Shown here: in pieces, positions 46,121 to 56,167 of the stretch
Layout: every line of letters begins with the position of its first letter
Position numbering within the stretch: the first letter of the stretch is position 1
Assembly (NCBI RefSeq): GCF_000835495.1
Contig: NW_015622542.1
Coordinates: 4,424,485-4,488,484, forward strand
Source: Cladophialophora immunda
Lineage: Eukaryota; Ascomycota; Eurotiomycetes; Chaetothyriales; Herpotrichiellaceae
Direction: 5' to 3'
DNA length: 64,000 nucleotides
Position numbers and translations under genes: made by a program
The notes under the pieces: generated by a model
Databases searched by the model: none
Seen by the model: only the letters and a program-made list of their open reading frames with translations
What the model was told of the DNA's origin: nothing

Positions 46121-46923
46121 AGGGGCCCGGAGAGGTGTGACAGCAGGGGATTGTACGCTTGGTGAACGGTTAAATAGCGCGAATATAGGATCGTCGGGTC
46201 GGAGTCTCTTTTCCTTGGGTTTTTGGTTCATTCCGGCGCTCAAACTGGTGGAATAGGCGAAGTCCCTAAGGGGTTGATGGAAAGAAAAGGCATTTGTGTA
46301 ACCAAGAGCCTCCAGGCTGATGCATGAGGCATAATAGATTCCTTGTATTGTCTGAAATACAGAATTCTTACCAAGACCAAGCAACTAGAGGGAGTATACT
46401 TTGCCGTCCCCGGCCTGTAGTGTCCATTCTCTAGGTCGATAGTTGACGGCTAAGCTATACTATTTTATAGCTGAATAGCTGGGTACTTGAACGAGTCCTG
46501 CCGTTCATATAAAGCCCAGGGTGGTTAAAGGTGTTGTCAAGCGCCCCGACGTCTTGGTCAGCTTCGACGTCGCATCTCAGCCCACTCTACAAAGGTACAC
46601 AGCCTTGGTCCTTATAGAATTGCGTCCTCTAGAATTGTCGATCACTTAAAATTGGCTTGACCAAAGTACATCGCTCGCTCGCTCGGCGTAATTTTCGAAA
46701 CCATAATTTGGCCGAGAGAAGAGCCGGCAGCAGGATTTTAAGCCGCATAAGACTACAGCATTCCAGGTCCCGAGAAGCGAAATATTCAAAAGGTAATAAG
46801 CAAGTAATCTCCTTATGGCTATGCTCCTCAGCCTTGGTTCAGTTGCATTTGGCCCCTCGCAAGCGTATTACACCCTTCCAGCACCGAAGAGTTTACAAGA
46901 CCGCACCCCCCTCTTCTTCTTCG
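46121..46923. other. Intergenic, promoter of amylosucrase-type gene
   Basis: FAS alpha 3' flank followed by the 5' region of the GH13 gene. The frame runs open upstream from 46657 but begins with TTG and encodes a basic stretch without homology. I treat it as leader. Confidence 0.5.
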
Positions 46924-48831
46924 ATGAATAGTCTATCTATCGAGCAACAGGCTCGCGCCGCCAGAGCCTACATACTCCAGGAGCTCAGGAAGACCGAAGA
47001 TGGCGTCTCGATCCTCAAGGACAAAGATTTTTCTGCCAGGCTCGATACGAACTTCATCACCATCTTTGCCATCTTTGCCGAGCTATACGGCTACCGACAT
47101 GACTGTCTCGACCAACTTGTCGACCTGATAACAATGTGTGGCAAAAGCTGGCAGGACCGATCCCCTGACTTGCAAAGGGTCGACAAACAGCGAGAACTCG
47201 ACCCCGAATGGTATCTCTCAAATCAGATGCTGGGAGGAGTCTGCTACGTCGACCGGTACGCTGGCAGCTTGGCTGGGATCAAGAAGCGCATTCCCTATTT
47301 TAAGGAGTTGGGATTGACTTATCTGCATTTGATGCCTCTGTTCGCTGCTCCTCAGCCTCTCAATGACGGAGGGTACGCTGTGTCTAGCTACCGAGACGTG
47401 CAGCCCGGACTGGGAACTATCGAGGAGCTTAGAGACCTGGCAACCGAGCTGAGAAAGGCGGGAATCAGCTTAGTGCTTGATCTGGTGTTCAACCATACTT
47501 CCAACGAGCATCGGTGGGCAAAGAAAGCAGCCGAGGGCGATCCTGAGCATTCCGCCATGTACTGGATCTTCCCTGACCGAAATGTTCCCTCAGCGTTTGA
47601 ACGGTCGACGCGAGAGATCTTTCCGGACGATCACCCTGGCTCGTTCATCCAACTTCCGGACGGCCGATTCGTATGGTCAACATTTTATCATTTCCAATGG
47701 GACCTGAATTACTCGAATCCAGCTGTATTCAGAGCCATGGCTGGTGAGATGCTGTATCTGGCCAATGTGGGTGTCGATCTCTTCCGGATGGACGCCGTTG
47801 CATTCATGTGGAAACAGATGAACACGGACTGTGAGAATCTGCCAGAGGTTCACAAACTGCTCCGAGCTTTCAACGCCCTCTGTCGGATTGCAGCGCCGTC
47901 TGTGCTTTTCAAGTCTGAAGCCATTGTCCATCCAGACTTTGTGGTGCAATACATCGATCGATACGAGTGCCAATTGTCTTACAACCCGCTTCAGATGGCC
48001 TTGACGTGGGAGGCGCTGGCAACTAGAGATGTGTCAATGCTGTCACAGGCGATTGAGCGTAGACACAATATAGCCCGAGGCTGTGCCTGGGTCAATTACG
48101 TCCGGTCTCACGATGACATAGGCTGGACGTTCAGCGACGAGGATGCAGAGGAACTTGGCAAGGACGGTCGAAACCACAGGAAGTTCCTCAATGCGTTCTT
48201 CGTGAACCGCCATCCAGGCAGCTTTGCTCGAGGCGTCCCCTTTCAGGACAATCCAAAGACCGGGGACTGCAGAATATCTGGCACCACGGCATCATTAGCC
48301 GGCTTGGAGTCGATGCAAGATCACGCCATTGAGCGGATCTTGCTCGCATACTCCATCGCCATGAGCACAGGCGGAATTCCACTCATCTATCTGGGAGACG
48401 AAGTCGGCCAACTCAACGATTACAGCTACCTTAACGACCCAGCTAAAATGGACGACAGCAGATGGGTGAACCGCCCTTGGTACCCCGAACAGCGCTATGC
48501 CGAGCGACACGATGCCAACAGCATCCCAGGGAAGATATATGCCGGGATGAAGCATCTCATTTCCCTTCGCAAAAACACAGAGGAGCTTGCAGGAGGAAGA
48601 GCGATTGGGTTTTACACCGGCAACCCGGCAATCCTTGGGTACCAACGACCAGGGGCGAAGTCCAGCGTATTGTGTCTTTGCAACTTCTCGGATGAGGCCC
48701 AGTGGATCGGGCGAGACAGGTTCATGGGGATGCCTGCTGAGGCGAAGGATCTGATAGATGGGTATATGATCAACTTGCGGAACGCGGGCATCCATATGAA
48801 GCCGCACCAGTTCTTGTGGCTGAGGTTTTGA
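46924..48831 (+). CDS. Amylosucrase-type GH13 enzyme (GH13_4)
   Basis: A single exon of 635 residues, against 636 for Neisseria polysaccharea amylosucrase. Family residues known for that enzyme recur here at a constant offset of +4: Asp148 (D144) in NDGGYAVSSYRD, His191 (H187) in FNHTSNEH, nucleophile Asp290 (D286) in GVDLFRMDA, acid/base Glu332 (E328) in FKSEA, His396/Asp397 (H392/D393) in RSHDDIGWTF, and Arg513 (R509) in DSRW. The Asp148-Arg513 pair forms the sucrose-specific pocket that sets amylosucrase apart from alpha-amylase. The N-terminal helical domain (1-90) is also present. The predicted reaction is transfer of glucose from sucrose to an alpha-1,4-glucan, releasing fructose; isomers such as turanose are side products. 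There is no signal peptide, so it acts in the cytosol. The family is mainly bacterial. Confidence 0.92.
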   Translation: MNSLSIEQQARAARAYILQELRKTEDGVSILKDKDFSARLDTNFITIFAIFAELYGYRHDCLDQLVDLITMCGKSWQDRSPDLQRVDKQRELDPEWYLSNQMLGGVCYVDRYAGSLAGIKKRIPYFKELGLTYLHLMPLFAAPQPLNDGGYAVSSYRDVQPGLGTIEELRDLATELRKAGISLVLDLVFNHTSNEHRWAKKAAEGDPEHSAMYWIFPDRNVPSAFERSTREIFPDDHPGSFIQLPDGRFVWSTFYHFQWDLNYSNPAVFRAMAGEMLYLANVGVDLFRMDAVAFMWKQMNTDCENLPEVHKLLRAFNALCRIAAPSVLFKSEAIVHPDFVVQYIDRYECQLSYNPLQMALTWEALATRDVSMLSQAIERRHNIARGCAWVNYVRSHDDIGWTFSDEDAEELGKDGRNHRKFLNAFFVNRHPGSFARGVPFQDNPKTGDCRISGTTASLAGLESMQDHAIERILLAYSIAMSTGGIPLIYLGDEVGQLNDYSYLNDPAKMDDSRWVNRPWYPEQRYAERHDANSIPGKIYAGMKHLISLRKNTEELAGGRAIGFYTGNPAILGYQRPGAKSSVLCLCNFSDEAQWIGRDRFMGMPAEAKDLIDGYMINLRNAGIHMKPHQFLWLRF

Positions 48832-49382
48832 GCGAGCGTCAGATACTTGGGGTTCGACGTCGGAATCTCGACGAGGGCACTCTCAATTTCCAGCGTAGGA
48901 CCTGGGCATGACCTGAGCCTCGCCGCTTCAACCTGAGCAAGTCCGGCACGTGACTGATCGCCGCGACGGCTGCCGCGGCGACGACGGCGTTTCTGAATGA
49001 CTCGAGGTCCGAGGGTGAGGCTTTGTAATGCTACTCGTAAACATAGTCTTTATCCTGTCTACTTCGTATCCAGTCTCAATGGGTGGGTGGGTAGGTAGGT
49101 AGATCCGCAACTCTCCTCGAAGGGCAGAGGACGTTTTCGACCACCTCGAGGGTACTGATACCCCAGCATTCTATCGCGCTATACGCTTGGCTTGCTGAAG
49201 TACAAACGAATTGTATTTGTACATGGTACAACGAAGTGTGTTTGAGCTTCCACACATAGACAATTGATATCGTGACGGAGCGAGAACCGCGCCGCTTTAC
49301 TGGTACATCTGCATTCGCATTCATATTCCCAACAACCCTCGTCCTTTTCTGTCGATGTGGCCATGCTCCTCTTGCCAAGTCG
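48832..49382. other. Intergenic between convergent genes
   Basis: 3' flanks of the amylosucrase-type gene and the minus-strand membrane protein. It includes a short GGTA/GGTG-rich tract near 49080-49100. No gene is supported. Confidence 0.45.
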
Positions 49383-50752
49383 TCAGTTATAGTTGTTGTT
49401 ATAGTTGTTGTTATCGTTGTTGTTATTGTAGTTATTATTATAGTCGTCTTGCTGGCGTTGGTAGTCGTCTTGCTGACGTTGGTAGTCGTCTCGCCGACTC
49501 TGGTAGTCGTCCTGCTGGCGTTGGTAGTCGTCCATCCTCGCCTGCTCCTGCTGTCGGTTGTACTCTTCTCGGGCGCGCTCGTTCTCGTCCTGTCGTGCGG
49601 CCATCAGCTCCTGCCAGTTGCGCCACTGGCGGTCGGCGTCGGGGTCGTCAGGGGCCACGCGAGGCGGGGAGGGCGTGCGAAGACGCCGCGGCGGCGGGAT
49701 GTGTGTCCGGCCGCTGTAGCCGGTGGGACGGCGACGAGAACGGCCGCCGCACCCTGGGCAGCCGAGGCAGCTCCATACGACGAGACCGATGATTGCGAGG
49801 AAGGCCACCCCGCCGAGGCTGCCGCCTAGGCCGAGGCCGAAGGGGTTGGAGGATTGGGACTGCTTTGCGGCGTTGATGGCGGAGGTGTTGCTCGATACTA
49901 CGCACGCATGGTAAGTCTACGGTCTTGGAGATGGGGTAACTTGGGGGGCACTAACGAATGCCGTCCGTTGGCTGGACGCGGTAGAAGTTCACTGGGGTGG
50001 CGCCGTCGCCGTCGCAGATGTAGGCGGTCAGAACGGCGTCGAAGGGGTTTGATGACGGGTAGATGAAGTTCATCTGGCAGGTCGACGTGGCGGAGCTGTG
50101 GGAGGATTGTTTGGTCAGTGGTGATTGGAAGAGATGTGAGGTGAAGATGTGACGGGTGTGGAAGGATGGGCATTGTAAGGCAGGCAGATGAACGATCGAC
50201 GAGAGAAAAGACGCCGCAGGCCGGCCGGCCAAGCAACCCGCATCATCAACCTGCATCACCAACTCGTGCATGCAGAAGAAAGATCTGAAGGGCGCATCCA
50301 GGGGAAAGAAAACGGACCATGTCTCGCTGCTCAGCGGACCTTGCAAAATACTCTGAGACAAGCACCCCGTGTACAGATTACACGAGCCCGAGCAGCATGT
50401 GGCCCAGTAGCTCGAGGAGTAAAAGGTAGAAGAGTCGAGGCAGTTTGCGCTTGAATCTGCACGGCCGTCAGATCAAATCCATGCCATGCCAAGAAGGTAT
50501 CTAGGTGTTGGAAGGTCATAACGGGGACGTACAAACCGTGGTCAAGTCGAGCATGCCAATACTTTCATAGCCAACGAATGCTGGATTGAACGATACATTG
50601 GTGCTCGACGCCGTGGTGCTGGCGAGCACACTGGACAAGGTAGTGGGTGTCGGCGTCGATGTCGGGACGATGATGCTTGGTGAGGGTGCGGGCGAGGCTG
50701 TAGAAGTGAGAGTCGACGTAGCGAACGTCGATAACAGGCCGGTGGAGCCCAT
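49383..50752 (-). CDS. Single-pass membrane protein with Ser/Thr-rich ectodomain and heptad-repeat tail
   Basis: Four exons (50752-50533, 50456-50318, 50095-49956, 49897-49383) join in frame to 337 residues. I do not recognise a named family, but the plan is common in fungi. A Ser/Thr/Pro-rich region (1-70) comes first, then a Cys-containing ectodomain (YWATCCSGSCNLYTGC, TCQMNF, AYICDGDG). One membrane span follows (GGVAFLAIIGLVVWSCLG), then a Cys-Arg-rich juxtamembrane stretch. The cytoplasmic tail has about five copies of a seven-residue unit like DDYQRQQ, ending in poly-Asn/Tyr. The 222-bp second intron and the ATG at 50752 are the least certain parts; no classical signal peptide is visible. 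It may be a cell-wall sensor-like protein, unproven. Confidence 0.66.
49386..49556 (-). repeat. Coding microsatellite and heptad-unit repeat
   Basis: The 3' end of the membrane-protein gene. A GTT/ATT triplet tract at about 49386-49445 encodes the Asn/Tyr tail. Upstream on the minus strand are about five 21-bp units encoding DDYQRQQ-like heptads (to about 49556). Both are likely to vary in length between strains. Confidence 0.75.
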
Positions 50753-51560
50753 GATAGTGATAGACGGAACAGAGGTCCTGAATACTGCAATGAGGGATGT
50801 AACTGCGCCAGGGTACAGATAGGTGGGTAATGGTTGATGGGACTTCGCACCCGTCGACAGGACCAGCAGGAGGAGCAACAACCCAAAAGGGGCTCGACCC
50901 TCACTTTATAGCACATTGCCATCTTGAGCCGCATTAGGCTCTCCTTACTGCATTGAGACGTACTTGTTTTAACTCCTTCACGAAGTAGGTTGGTGTCTAG
51001 GTAGGTACGCGCGACAAGGGGTGGTGGCGGCGTCGAAGCTCATCCAAGCTCAGGTCGCAGGCAAAAAGCATTAGCCAAGATCCTCCCTGCGGCGACTCCA
51101 CTGCGACTTCTGATCACCATACAGACACCCAGACAGCCTCGTTGCCAATTCCAAGAGCTTCACCTGCCAATCACCGAGGCCAAAGGAATACGAACGGGCG
51201 CTCCACTGATTCAAAAAACGACCAACAGTGACCACATGTCGGACGCCACGGTCATGATGGCTGAATTCAGGAGTGTCTCGACGAGGCAGACACGCTCTTT
51301 CAGCCCAGGAAGATAGGCGAACCGAACCATCCCTTGCGTTCGTGATGGTGGTGCAGGCAAACAACCCCCTTTTTTTTGCCCATGCTTGATGGCGCAGCTT
51401 GTTGATCACAACACGAAAGGCTTGAAATGGAAATGATGGAGCGCGCAGTTCGCCGATGCCCAAAAGACCGTTTGAGGCGAAGAAATGCCACCTCCCTGAG
51501 CTTCGCTCGTCTGCTTCGAATGTTTCTTCCTGGTCAACCAGAACGCCCACACTCAGCAGC
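50753..51560. promoter_or_regulatory. Divergent promoter between two membrane-protein genes
   Basis: 808 bp between divergent starts. A minus-strand ATG at 50934 and TTG-started frames could extend the left gene by a further exon. A minus-strand frame at 51071-51613 lacks motifs and overlaps the start of the right-hand gene. I annotate no gene here. Confidence 0.45.
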
Positions 51561-53522
51561 ATGGCGAGCCTCAGCTCCAGCTTCTTGAGCTCAGGTCCCG
51601 GGCCTTGTAACACTACAAGCCAAGTGTTTCAGGTTCGTTCTTCCCTCGGTGGTTCCTCTCGATAGCTCTCATGGGCAATCTAGATACCTAGTTAGCCAAG
51701 CTAACCTTGCCTTATCTCATGGCAGTCCGTCACCGAGGCCTGCAAGCCGTATATCGATTCACTGCAGACATGCGCCGTGACGCCGGTCAACCAGCAGACA
51801 CGGTTCCAAATCGTCAACCAGACGGCCAATTGCATCGGTCTCGTGTATGCCAGCCTCATCCCATCAAAGTCCTGATACTTGTTTGCAGTATTGACGCGAG
51901 TCCAGGTGGGAAACGGATGCAAACTCCGCGCTATACGACAGTTACATCGCCAACCTGGGCTCACCACCGCAGCTGACCAGGAACGAGAGCTGCAAGTATC
52001 CCGACTTCATGCCTGTACGTCTGACTCGGCATTAAGAGGCCTTCACGCACGATGGCGTTCCACAGTACCTAACATTCGTCACGACAGATCTTGCAGCACA
52101 CCTGCGCCTTTGACTACAGCCAGATGAGTATCAGCTGCACGGATTCGGGCGCCTACGCGTGGAATATGAGTCGGTACCTCGACTGCGCTACAGAAACGTA
52201 GGTGTGACCCCCTCGGGCCCAAACGCCAAGCGCGCAGAGAATGCTCATGCCGCCCAGGACGCTGCAATACTGGCGCTGCACCCAGCAGAAGGCCTACGAC
52301 GACATCGCCGCCTGCGTCGAGCAGACGGCGGTCAAGGTCGACTGGATCCCGCAGTTCCAGCTGTACGAGGGCGCCAAAAGTTGCCCGAAAACGAGCACCT
52401 ACATCATCGCACAGGCACTGTCCATGGCTAGCTCTCTCCTCTACATCGTCTTGTCGAAACTGTACGGGCGGCAGATGTGGGAGATGATCAAAGTCCGATT
52501 CCGCTCTTCCAAGTCACCACCCCGTTACCAGCTCGCCCAAGACGAGATCCGACGTCCCGAGACCCGCTACGTGCTGAAGGCCCACAAGCTCCTCAAGTCC
52601 GTGGGCGAAAAGGTCCTCACGGCCTACCTCACCGTGCTCGTGCTCCACCGGTCTCACACCTCGGGCATCCTCTCCATGTCCCAGGCATTCTGGCAGGCCA
52701 TCCTCCTGTACTCCGTCCGCCCGCGGAATGCGCCCTTCACGGGCCTACTGGGCTTCTACCACGGCTTCTCCGAGACTGGTCTCGCCGACGTCTTCGCGGA
52801 TGGAATGCTGTCCTGGGTCGCGGGGACGAGTCTCCTCGTCCGCTACTGGTACATCTTCACCGACCCGCCCTCCAACCCTGCCGCGCCGCTTGCGGCTCTC
52901 GCGATCCTGGGTCACGGCGCCTTACTGTCCTCCGCGCCTGCATTCATCTTCCTCGCGCTGATCCTTCTCCTCTCATGGATCGTGACGGCCGACCTTGTGG
53001 GCGGGTTTTTCATCTTCCTCGCCATTCTCGGCATCATCACGGCCTTCCTGTGCTTCCTCCCGATCCTCGGCGTCATCGAGATGATCGCCATGACCGTGAA
53101 CAAGATACGCGCTCGAGAACAACACCAACGCTTGGACGGAGAAAAGGATGCGCCGCGGTGGGGGGAAGGCCTGGTCATCGACTGGCCGGCATTCCGCAAG
53201 GCTTACGCCCTGATGGTGGCGAGCAGCATCGTGATCAACGTCGGCAACTGGATGTTTTTCGTCATGTTCCTGAAACTCCAGGGTGACCTGTTCTGCCCCT
53301 CCGACGCTAGCAAGGTCACGCTGATCTGGATTCTCGTACCACTTTTGATCAATCTCATCTTCTCGGTGTTTGAGGATTCGACAGACGTAAGTGCTCACTA
53401 AGGCAAGTAGGGCCTCAGACGATGGAGTCGTGGTGTAAGCAGTTTTCCAGCACGTCAATGGTTTGGTAGGAAAGGAACTCAACGGCGCGCTTATCATGAC
53501 AATCCTGTTTTGTCGGAAATGA
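51561..53522 (+). CDS. Cys-rich multi-span membrane protein, unknown function
   Basis: Six exons (51561-51632, 51726-51844, 51906-52014, 52088-52197, 52258-53386, 53451-53522) encode 536 residues in one continuous frame. The N-terminal 170 residues are hydrophilic with about nine cysteines and several N-glycosylation sequons (NTTS, NQTA, NESC), as for an extracellular or lumenal domain. From about residue 200 follow six or seven hydrophobic segments separated by basic loops, with a final span before the C-terminus. The last intron (53387-53450) replaces a short read-through ending at 53401. An in-frame ATG at 51456 would add 35 residues. I recognise no family. The divergent neighbour is also a Cys-containing membrane protein, which may be meaningful. 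Confidence 0.7.
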
Positions 53523-54514
53523 GCAAACAACGCAGACCATGTATCTAAGGAATCCACGTGGTAAGCTCCACGTTCATAGCTTAGAAGAGCCGAATGCAGA
53601 TTTATTTTGTTCGTGGCAGTGGATAACGTTGACCCCGATCATCGATCTCGATTGTTGTTGCAATGCTCTCTGTCCCCGAGCGCGACTCTCGTATCTCGTT
53701 GAGGCCATCGCTGGCCGTGCCGTCCTAATGCTTCCATCCACACTATGCTTTGTTTACAGGGTATCATTGCCTTTTTTGTACATTCCTCAGCCGTGGAGGG
53801 AGGGAGGGAGGGAGGGAGGGAGGGAGGGAATAGACGATAAAGAAAGTAGAAACCTAACGAGACGTTAGAAGGAGCAAGAGACTGTTCCTGGACCTCCCTC
53901 GCGTCGAAGGCATAAGGCACATCGTGCGAGGCCCATCGTGCCGTGGTGCACCTCCAGGGAAACCCCCTACAGCCTCGTTTTGGGTCCTCGTTAATACTTA
54001 ATAGTCTGGAGTAGGGTCGACCTTGGGGCCACCACTACGGTGTGGTCAGCAGGGTGAGCTGGCCCAGCTGGCCTGAGCAAAAGCGGCACGAGGTCACGTG
54101 TGACAGAATGGAGAAACACATTTTTCTAGCCCAACTTCTCTACGGGTTTTCCGTCCTAGGGTCACCAAGAGGTCCTTGTAACAACAACAGCTGATAGGGC
54201 AAGCCAAGTGCACATTAGGCGCTTGTGGACCGCCGCACATTTCTCGCTAGCGAAACCTCGAAACAATCCCCACACAGCCCTACGCAAGAAGCATCGAGTT
54301 TCATCAGATACCAATATCTCATGGTTCCTGCATGTTCCCATCGCATAATCGAGTCGAACCACGGTGCATTCGCGCGCAGAAATTGGGCTAACAAGTAGTC
54401 CGCTTGCTCTGGGGACATTTACGGGACATCTAACTTGAAACAGCCACAGTCTTTGCTCCATCGTGAGTCCGGGCCAGCCACACCTTACTCAGGTTGTGGT
54501 AGGAAATCCAGGCA
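53523..54514. other. Intergenic, promoter of SET-MYND gene
   Basis: About 1 kb with no supported coding frame. It contains the GGGA tract listed separately. Frames at 54162-54630 (minus) lack motifs. Confidence 0.45.
53795..53829 (+). repeat. (GGGA)n microsatellite
   Basis: About eight uninterrupted GGGA units. Runs of three G spaced by single A could fold as a G-quadruplex. It lies in intergenic DNA. Confidence 0.9.
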
Positions 54515-56167
54515 ATGGCTGAACTGGATGCCCTCATCGACTCGCTGATTGAACAGCGCAAGGCTCCAGAGGCGTCGTACATCGAGAGCAAAGATGAAAA
54601 GACCCTCAAGCTCGAACAGATTCCGGGCAAAGGTCAAGGGGTATTCGCAAAACAGGTCTTGTCTGTGAAGGAGCCGATCTGTTCATTAACCTACCCGACC
54701 ATGATGGCGATCGATTCAGACTTTTTGCCGACAACGTGTTACCACTGCCTCATTGTCACGGAGAGTCCGTTGCCCGTCCCTGGATACGGACACGCATCTG
54801 TCCAGCTGAAGATCTGCAATGGCTGCCACGCTGCTCGTTTCTGCAGCCGCAACTGTCAGGTCAAGTCGTGGCACGCATACCACAAGTTTGAGTGCAAGAT
54901 CTTCAAAAGGGTGCAGAACAACCTGCCTCCGGCCATCCTCAGGGCGGTGCTGCGGGCAGTGCTCCTCAGGGACCGAGACAAGCTGCCGAGTGACGAATGG
55001 AACCGCATCACGCAGCTGACCTCCCATGAACAAATCCTTGCCGCGCGAGGTCGGTCCAACCTGACGGAAATGGCAGAAGGGATCCAACACCTGGCCGCGT
55101 CAGGCATGGCCATCGAGACGATCCAGCGGCTGATTTTCATCATGAAGTCCAACGCCACCGAGCTGCCTACTCCAATCCAGGGGGGCATAGGCGTCATGTT
55201 AGAGCCTCTCGTGGCCAAATTCAACCACAGCTGCGAACCGAATCTGGCTGTCCACAGACCTCAGCACACTATGACGCCTGGCTGGATGAGCTCAACGGAG
55301 CTCTCGGAGGATGAAAGACGGACGTTCATTCGGGTCATTCCTCTACGAGACATTCAACAAGACGAGGAGCTTTTCAACTGCTACATCGTTCCCACGGCGT
55401 CAGCGACCGCCAGAAGAGCGAAGCTCATGGAGGACTACTTCTTCACTTGCAATTGCCCCAAGTGCCTTTCAGATACCAAGGCTGCTGCGGACCTAGCCGC
55501 CGAGCAACCTAGTCTCCCAGCCCAGTTTGATAAGTGGACCGAGTCTGTTGCACGCCATCTGTCGCAAGAAAAGAGGAGCCCTGATGCCTTCCGGCGGGCT
55601 GCAGCGGGCATGGACAAGTCAGACCGCTTCCTTGACTACCCTGCCCTCTGCACCACTGGCAAGTTCCCCGAAACGGCCATGAGACTTATCCTGGAGGGGT
55701 TGAAGTATCAAGCCTTCGACGAAGCTCTGGTGAACGTCCTCCGGATCTACTTCCTCGTCAATCCAGCGCGCTTTGTTGGGCTACATAACCCTACCAATGT
55801 GTACACGATCTTCCTCATGCTTGATATATTCGATGTCCTCCTGGGTATTTCGACTTCGTCCGGAATCACCGGCGACAAGGTAGAAAACGCACTGCGCAAT
55901 ATATCGAACCGTGGACTGGGCAAAGACGCGGTGAGTTACTGGAGAGGGAGAATATGTGCAGATTTAAGAAAGAGGCTGGAAGACAGCGCGTTGACCGATC
56001 TGCTGGTTCTAGTCCAGAAGCGGGAGGAACAAGCGAAGCAGGTCGCAGCCCAAGACCCTCTTGCCGGAGGAGAGGGATTAAAGGAACGGGCGGAAGGGGG
56101 GATGAGGGCTGTTCTGAGGCTAGACGAGAAAAGATGGTCGGCTGCGCTGCAGGAGACTGGGTGCTGA
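54515..56167 (+). CDS. SET and MYND domain protein (SMYD-like)
   Basis: A single exon of 550 residues. The SET domain begins at about residue 30 (PGKGQGVFA) and is split by a MYND zinc finger with Cys75, 78, 101, 104, 110, 114, His120/123 and Cys127. It resumes with the cofactor-binding NHSCEPN near residue 237 and ELFNCYI. A post-SET Cys cluster, CNCPKC, follows at about 307-312. The C-terminal helical part is typical of SMYD lysine methyltransferases. The split-SET/MYND layout with complete AdoMet-binding motifs suggests an active enzyme; histone or non-histone targets cannot be read. The ATG at 54515 is the natural start. Confidence 0.9.
   Translation: MAELDALIDSLIEQRKAPEASYIESKDEKTLKLEQIPGKGQGVFAKQVLSVKEPICSLTYPTMMAIDSDFLPTTCYHCLIVTESPLPVPGYGHASVQLKICNGCHAARFCSRNCQVKSWHAYHKFECKIFKRVQNNLPPAILRAVLRAVLLRDRDKLPSDEWNRITQLTSHEQILAARGRSNLTEMAEGIQHLAASGMAIETIQRLIFIMKSNATELPTPIQGGIGVMLEPLVAKFNHSCEPNLAVHRPQHTMTPGWMSSTELSEDERRTFIRVIPLRDIQQDEELFNCYIVPTASATARRAKLMEDYFFTCNCPKCLSDTKAAADLAAEQPSLPAQFDKWTESVARHLSQEKRSPDAFRRAAAGMDKSDRFLDYPALCTTGKFPETAMRLILEGLKYQAFDEALVNVLRIYFLVNPARFVGLHNPTNVYTIFLMLDIFDVLLGISTSSGITGDKVENALRNISNRGLGKDAVSYWRGRICADLRKRLEDSALTDLLVLVQKREEQAKQVAAQDPLAGGEGLKERAEGGMRAVLRLDEKRWSAALQETGC

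Noticed and set aside
46657..46923. N-terminal extension of the amylosucrase-type protein
   Set aside because: It begins with TTG, encodes a basic unconserved stretch, and the ATG at 46924 gives the family length.
51071..51613. 180-codon minus-strand frame
   Set aside because: No family motif, and it overlaps the first exon of the plus-strand multi-span membrane protein, which has consistent splice joins.
52477..53286. 269-codon plus-strand frame within the multi-span membrane protein
   Set aside because: Arg/Pro-rich out-of-frame shadow; the real frame carries clear membrane spans.
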